Origin: an uncultured Sphingomonadaceae bacterium
Lineage (GTDB): Bacteria > Pseudomonadota > Alphaproteobacteria > Sphingomonadales > Sphingomonadaceae
Reading direction: 5' to 3'
Length of the DNA: 64,000 nt
Assembly: GCA_947488845.1 (NCBI GenBank)
Contig: CANLBM010000003.1
Coordinates: 186,001 to 250,000, forward strand
Below, piece after piece: positions 60,993 to 64,000 of this stretch. Numbering within the stretch: position 1 is the first letter of the stretch; every line of letters starts with the position of its first letter. A program made the translations under genes and the position numbers. The notes under the pieces were generated by a model. The model was given only the letters and a program-made list of their open reading frames with translations. It had not been told where the DNA came from and did no database searches.

Positions 60993-62106
60993 CTGTATTC
61001 GCCTCCAAAAATGGCCGGGGGTTAATTGCTTTTCCGTTCAGCCGCACTTCAAAATGCAGATGTGTCCCGGTCGAGCGTCCCGTGCTTCCCATAGCCCCCA
61101 ATTGTAATCCCTGTTCGACTTTTTGGCCAGTGGTCACACCGATCCGTGACAAATGCGCGTAACGCGTCATCAATCCGTTACCATGGGTGACTTCCACGGT
61201 CTTGCCATAGCCGGATTTCCATCCTGCATGGGTGACCCTGCCCCCGGCTGCTGCAAGAATCGGCTGGCCATGTGGTCCCTTGAAATCGATGCCGCTGTGC
61301 ATTGCGCCGCCGCCGGTGAATGGATCACGACGATAGCCGTAGCTACTCGACAGCATCCCGGTGCTGGACGGCTTGCCGGATGGAATTGCGATCAGCGTGC
61401 GTTCCAGTGCGTCCATCCGCTGCAGCGCAAGATTAAGCCGCTCAAGCGTGGGATGGAGTTGCTGGTTTTGCTTTTTGAAGAAAGGAATCAGCGGACCACC
61501 CATGGCATCCATGGAGTTCTGGGTCAGCTTGTCCGGGTTCAGGCCGAATTTGCGAATCGCCTCCGCAGCTTGCTCGGTGCGTTGCACCGCCGCCAATGTC
61601 AGGCGCCGGGCAAACATGATCTGCCGCGCTTCCAGTGCCGCAAGATGGGCTGCCTCCGGGAAAGCCGCGCTGATCTTTTGCGTATTCCTGGACAGTTGTT
61701 CATCGGTTTGCTTTTGTCCCGCTGCCTCAGCGGCCTCGGGCTGGTCTCCGACAAATTGCTCGGTCATCTGGTCGAGCACATCTTGGCGCTGTTCAAGATC
61801 GGCTGCGACGTCGTCGATCGATGCCTTATAATCTGCGATCCGGCTTTCCGAGCTGTTTACCTTGGCTTCTTTTTGCGCGAGCGCCATGCGCTCGCCGGTA
61901 ACTGTCAACTGATTGATCATCATCGCCAGCGTGATCAATAGCCAGAAAGCCAGTGCCGCAGCGACGGAATAGGCCACACGCTTCTGCAATGTCGCCGAAA
62001 TGGTTAAAAAACGGACCTGTCCGTGCGATCGCATGAAAAACTCGCGATCGGTAAACATATGGTCCAGCCGGGCTATAAGCCCTTGTCTGGTTTTGTGTGT
62101 TTGCAT
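60913..62106 (-). CDS. M23-family peptidoglycan endopeptidase
   Basis: 397 residues. One membrane helix (AYSVAAALAFWLLITLAMMINQL) with a short cytoplasmic N-terminus, then a coiled-coil (~residues 85-130), then the LytM domain near residues 265-370: MHSGIDFKGPHGQPILAAAGGRVTHAGWKSGYGKTVEVTHGNGLMTRYAHLSRIGVTTGQKVEQ, with LHFEVRLNG as the last zinc ligand motif (HLHFE). Bactofilin partners of this kind shape the cell. The gene ends inside bactofilin. Upstream region 62107-62375 is regulatory. Confidence 0.93.
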   Translation of the reverse strand: MQTHKTRQGLIARLDHMFTDREFFMRSHGQVRFLTISATLQKRVAYSVAAALAFWLLITLAMMINQLTVTGERMALAQKEAKVNSSESRIADYKASIDDVAADLEQRQDVLDQMTEQFVGDQPEAAEAAGQKQTDEQLSRNTQKISAAFPEAAHLAALEARQIMFARRLTLAAVQRTEQAAEAIRKFGLNPDKLTQNSMDAMGGPLIPFFKKQNQQLHPTLERLNLALQRMDALERTLIAIPSGKPSSTGMLSSSYGYRRDPFTGGGAMHSGIDFKGPHGQPILAAAGGRVTHAGWKSGYGKTVEVTHGNGLMTRYAHLSRIGVTTGQKVEQGLQLGAMGSTGRSTGTHLHFEVRLNGKAINPRPFLEANTDVLKVKAIARQRANSPKRAESGSSRG

Positions 62107-62164
62107 GACCCGCCGTTGTTATTCGTAATCCCCACTCAGGGGGTAGCAGAGACTATGATGTGTT

Positions 62165-62266
62165 GCGAATCACAGGGCCGCGACTCGTGACGAGTCGAAC
62201 GAGTCGTGCGATGAACTGCGAAATTCATAGAAAATTAATTTTGATTAGGCGGGATTCGTACGAATC
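62165..62266. promoter_or_regulatory. Cluster of ACGA(G/A)TC half-sites, two perfect palindromes
   Basis: CGACTCGT-G-ACGAGTCG (62181-62197) is a perfect 17-bp palindrome, followed by a third half-site ACGAGTCG (62199-62206). GATTCGTACGAATC (62253-62266) is a second perfect palindrome of the related form ACGAATC, and GCGAATC (62165-62171) is a degenerate half. It lies in the 269-base divergent region between the M23 gene and proA. The cluster looks like an operator array; the factor is unknown. Confidence 0.5.
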
Positions 62267-62375
62267 TACCCTTGACCAACAAGTAAATTTTTCATGGGTA
62301 TCGATAAATTTTCATTTGTACGGAGGTTGGCGATTGTGGGTTAAATTGCGCACGCCGCCATGCTAGCAGCCGAGT

Positions 62376-63629
62376 ATGACAGACGCTGTAAAACTAATCA
62401 CCGATATGGGACAAAGGGCGCGGGCCGCATTCACGATGCTGGCCGGCGTGAGCGATGCCCAGAAATCCGATGCCCTGACTGCGGCTGCGCGACATTTGCG
62501 CGCCAGCCAGGCTGCCATATTGGGCGCCAACCAGCGCGATATGGAAAATGCCCGCGCGCGCGGCTTGACGGACGCCATGCTGGACCGGTTGATGATTGAC
62601 GAAGGGCGGCTCGCAGCGATCGCTGCGGCGGTAGAGAAGGTCGCCAATCTTCCCGACCCGGTCGGTCAAATCATCGACCGCAGCGAACAGCCCAATGGCC
62701 TCGTGATGGAGCGCATCCGGGTTCCGCTCGGCGTGATTGGCATCATTTACGAAAGCCGGCCCAATGTTACCGCCGATGCGGCAGCCTTGGCGCTGCGGTC
62801 CGGCAATGCTGTCATCCTGCGCGGCGGATCGGAGGCGATCGAAAGCAACCGGGCTATTTTTGACGCCATGACGGCAGGCGTGGTCGAAGCCGGCCTCGCC
62901 GAACACGCCATCCAGCTTGTCCAGACCACAGACCGGGCGGCAGTCGGCGCGATGCTGAAGGCCAACGGGCTGATCGACATCATCATTCCTCGCGGCGGCA
63001 AGTCGCTGGTCAAGCGGGTGCAGGATGAGGCAAGCGTTCCGATTCTCGCGCATCTAGACGGCATCAATCATACCTATATCGGCAAGGATGCGAATCAGGA
63101 CAAAGCGATTGCCATTGCCGTCAATGCCAAGATGCGGCGCACCGGCGTGTGCGGGGCCATGGAAACCTTGTTGATTGATCAGGATTATCCGGCACCCGGT
63201 GCCCTGGTGCGGGCATTGATCGATGCCGGCTGTGAAGTGCGCGGCGACGATTCGGTGCTCGAACTGGACGAACGCATCGTTCCTGCGGAAGCGGCTGACT
63301 GGGATACCGAATATCTCGCGCCGATCGCGGCTGTAGCGATGGTCAACGGCGTGGATGAAGCCCTGGAGCATATCGCCGCCCATGGATCGCATCACACCGA
63401 CGTCATTGTCACCGAGGATAAGGCGGTCGCTGAAAAATTCATCCAGCGCGCCGACAGCGCGATCGTGATGCACAATGCTTCCAGCCAGTTTGCCGATGGT
63501 GGCGAATTCGGACTTGGCGCGGAAATCGGCATTTCCACAGGGCGGATGCACGCGCGCGGTCCGGTGGCGCTGGAAGGACTGACGACCTATAAATGGGTGG
63601 TCCGCGGAACCGGGCAAGTGCGGCCTTGA
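62376..63629 (+). CDS. proA: Glutamate-5-semialdehyde dehydrogenase
   Basis: 417 residues. Second step of proline synthesis: reduces gamma-glutamyl phosphate. Aldehyde dehydrogenase fold with MERIRVPLGVIGIIYESRPNVTADAAALALRSGNAVILRGGSEA, and the catalytic cysteine in MRRTGVCGAMETLLID. The ProA end ALEGLTTYKWVVRGTGQVRP is standard. nadD starts ten bases later. proB is not in the window. Confidence 0.97.
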   Translation: MTDAVKLITDMGQRARAAFTMLAGVSDAQKSDALTAAARHLRASQAAILGANQRDMENARARGLTDAMLDRLMIDEGRLAAIAAAVEKVANLPDPVGQIIDRSEQPNGLVMERIRVPLGVIGIIYESRPNVTADAAALALRSGNAVILRGGSEAIESNRAIFDAMTAGVVEAGLAEHAIQLVQTTDRAAVGAMLKANGLIDIIIPRGGKSLVKRVQDEASVPILAHLDGINHTYIGKDANQDKAIAIAVNAKMRRTGVCGAMETLLIDQDYPAPGALVRALIDAGCEVRGDDSVLELDERIVPAEAADWDTEYLAPIAAVAMVNGVDEALEHIAAHGSHHTDVIVTEDKAVAEKFIQRADSAIVMHNASSQFADGGEFGLGAEIGISTGRMHARGPVALEGLTTYKWVVRGTGQVRP

Positions 63630-63639
63630 ACGTGATTCG

Positions 63640-64000
63640 GTGAAAACGACCGGTCTTCTTGGCGGATCGTTCAATCCGGCCCATGGCGCCCACCGGTCGA
63701 TCAGCCTGTTTGCGATGGAGCAACTGGCGCTGGATGAATTCTGGTGGCTGGTTTCGCCGGGAAATCCACTGAAAGAAGGATCGAAGGACATGGCGCCATT
63801 GCATGCGCGTCTTGCATCGGCCCGGAAAATGGCGAGGCGGAGCGCGATCCGGCCGACCGCGATAGAACGGCAATTGGGCACGAAATATACATATGATACG
63901 CTGCTCAAACTGGTTCGCCGCTACCCGAAACGCCAGTTTGTCTGGATCATGGGGGCCGATAATCTGGCGCAATTCCACCGCTGGAAAGACTGGCGAAAAA
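63640..64000 (+). CDS. nadD: Nicotinate-nucleotide adenylyltransferase, 3'-truncated
   Basis: The first ~120 residues from GTG 63640 are visible and the frame runs off the window. Nucleotidyltransferase motif LLGGSFNPAHGAHR (G-x-FNP-x-H-x-x-H) near residue 10. WLVSPGNPLK and FVWIMGADNLAQFHRWKDWR are characteristic of NadD, which makes nicotinate adenine dinucleotide in NAD synthesis. It follows proA by ten bases. Confidence 0.94.
   Translation, partial: MKTTGLLGGSFNPAHGAHRSISLFAMEQLALDEFWWLVSPGNPLKEGSKDMAPLHARLASARKMARRSAIRPTAIERQLGTKYTYDTLLKLVRRYPKRQFVWIMGADNLAQFHRWKDWRK

Noticed and set aside
1..64000. tRNA, rRNA, CRISPR array, insertion sequence or prophage
   Set aside because: No cloverleaf, rRNA segment, regularly spaced direct repeats, transposase or phage gene was seen on reading both strands. 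The repeats present are palindromic and dispersed.

Overview
The window reads as chromosomal DNA of an alphaproteobacterium, most probably a sphingomonad (order Sphingomonadales, Sphingopyxis/Sphingorhabdus/Parasphingorhabdus-like). This is inferred from gene content and order: a suf operon led by an Rrf2 regulator, a DUF4167 protein, a Tim44/TimA-like protein, overlapping M23 peptidase and bactofilin genes, and the prfA-prmC, murJ-trpS and rpmH-rnpA-yidD-yidC-engB runs. Coding density is high, and many genes touch or overlap by 4 bases. I see no tRNA, rRNA, CRISPR array or transposase.

Layout. 1-3606: a signalling or conflict-like cluster (TIR-membrane-TPR protein cut by the window edge, an unrecognised 204-residue protein, and a TPR/SLOG-like/cyclase-like protein). 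3618-7309 (minus): a tight VOC-AtuA-TIGR03084-Crp operon. 7513-9313: two NAD(P)-binding oxidoreductases. 9418-13201 (minus): a HupE/UreJ-PpiC-DUF3604 envelope module. 13289-17990: a FAD oxidoreductase, a DUF885 peptidase-like protein, a structured element with a strong terminator, and an AraC-type regulator. 18117-24462: the suf Fe-S assembly operon (regulator, B, C, D, S, T, A). 24521-25276: an AT-rich orphan. 25479-28659 (minus): sucC-etfB-etfA. 28978-32307 (minus): a frameshifted acetyltransferase, a small lipoprotein, ppa and an M61 peptidase. 32428-35661: hisS-prfA-prmC. 35898-41762: DUF4167, ygfZ, pyrC, rarD and small genes. 41846-44670 (minus): a P450 operon. 44755-49270 (minus): murA, trpS, murJ, secB. 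49536-52080: tim44-like, mltA, smr. 52124-57476 (minus): dapE, GST, engB, yidC, yidD, rnpA, rpmH. 57585-62106: two small envelope proteins, comM, bactofilin and an M23 peptidase. 62376-end: proA and the start of nadD.

The most unusual signal is the colonisation of the suf/etf/suc region by at least four families of palindromic repeats. Four copies lie inside reading frames without breaking them: a 28-residue insert in SufC, 29 residues near the SufS N-terminus, 25 residues in SufT, and a C-terminal tail on the Suf regulator. A fifth copy appears to supply the ribosome binding site of sufD. This resembles the protein-coding palindromic elements known from Rickettsia, but here several families converge on one essential operon.

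Second is the left-edge TIR / unknown / TPR-SLOG-cyclase-like cluster. It has the architecture of a nucleotide-signal system, and a cyclic-nucleotide-binding-fold regulator converges on it 11 bases away. Other points: a family of ACGA(G/A)TC half-sites between the M23 gene and proA, a hairpin with a T-run between a good promoter and rpmH, an rnpA frame open into rpmH, a structured RNA candidate near 16,960-17,071, and a likely self-regulated suf promoter.
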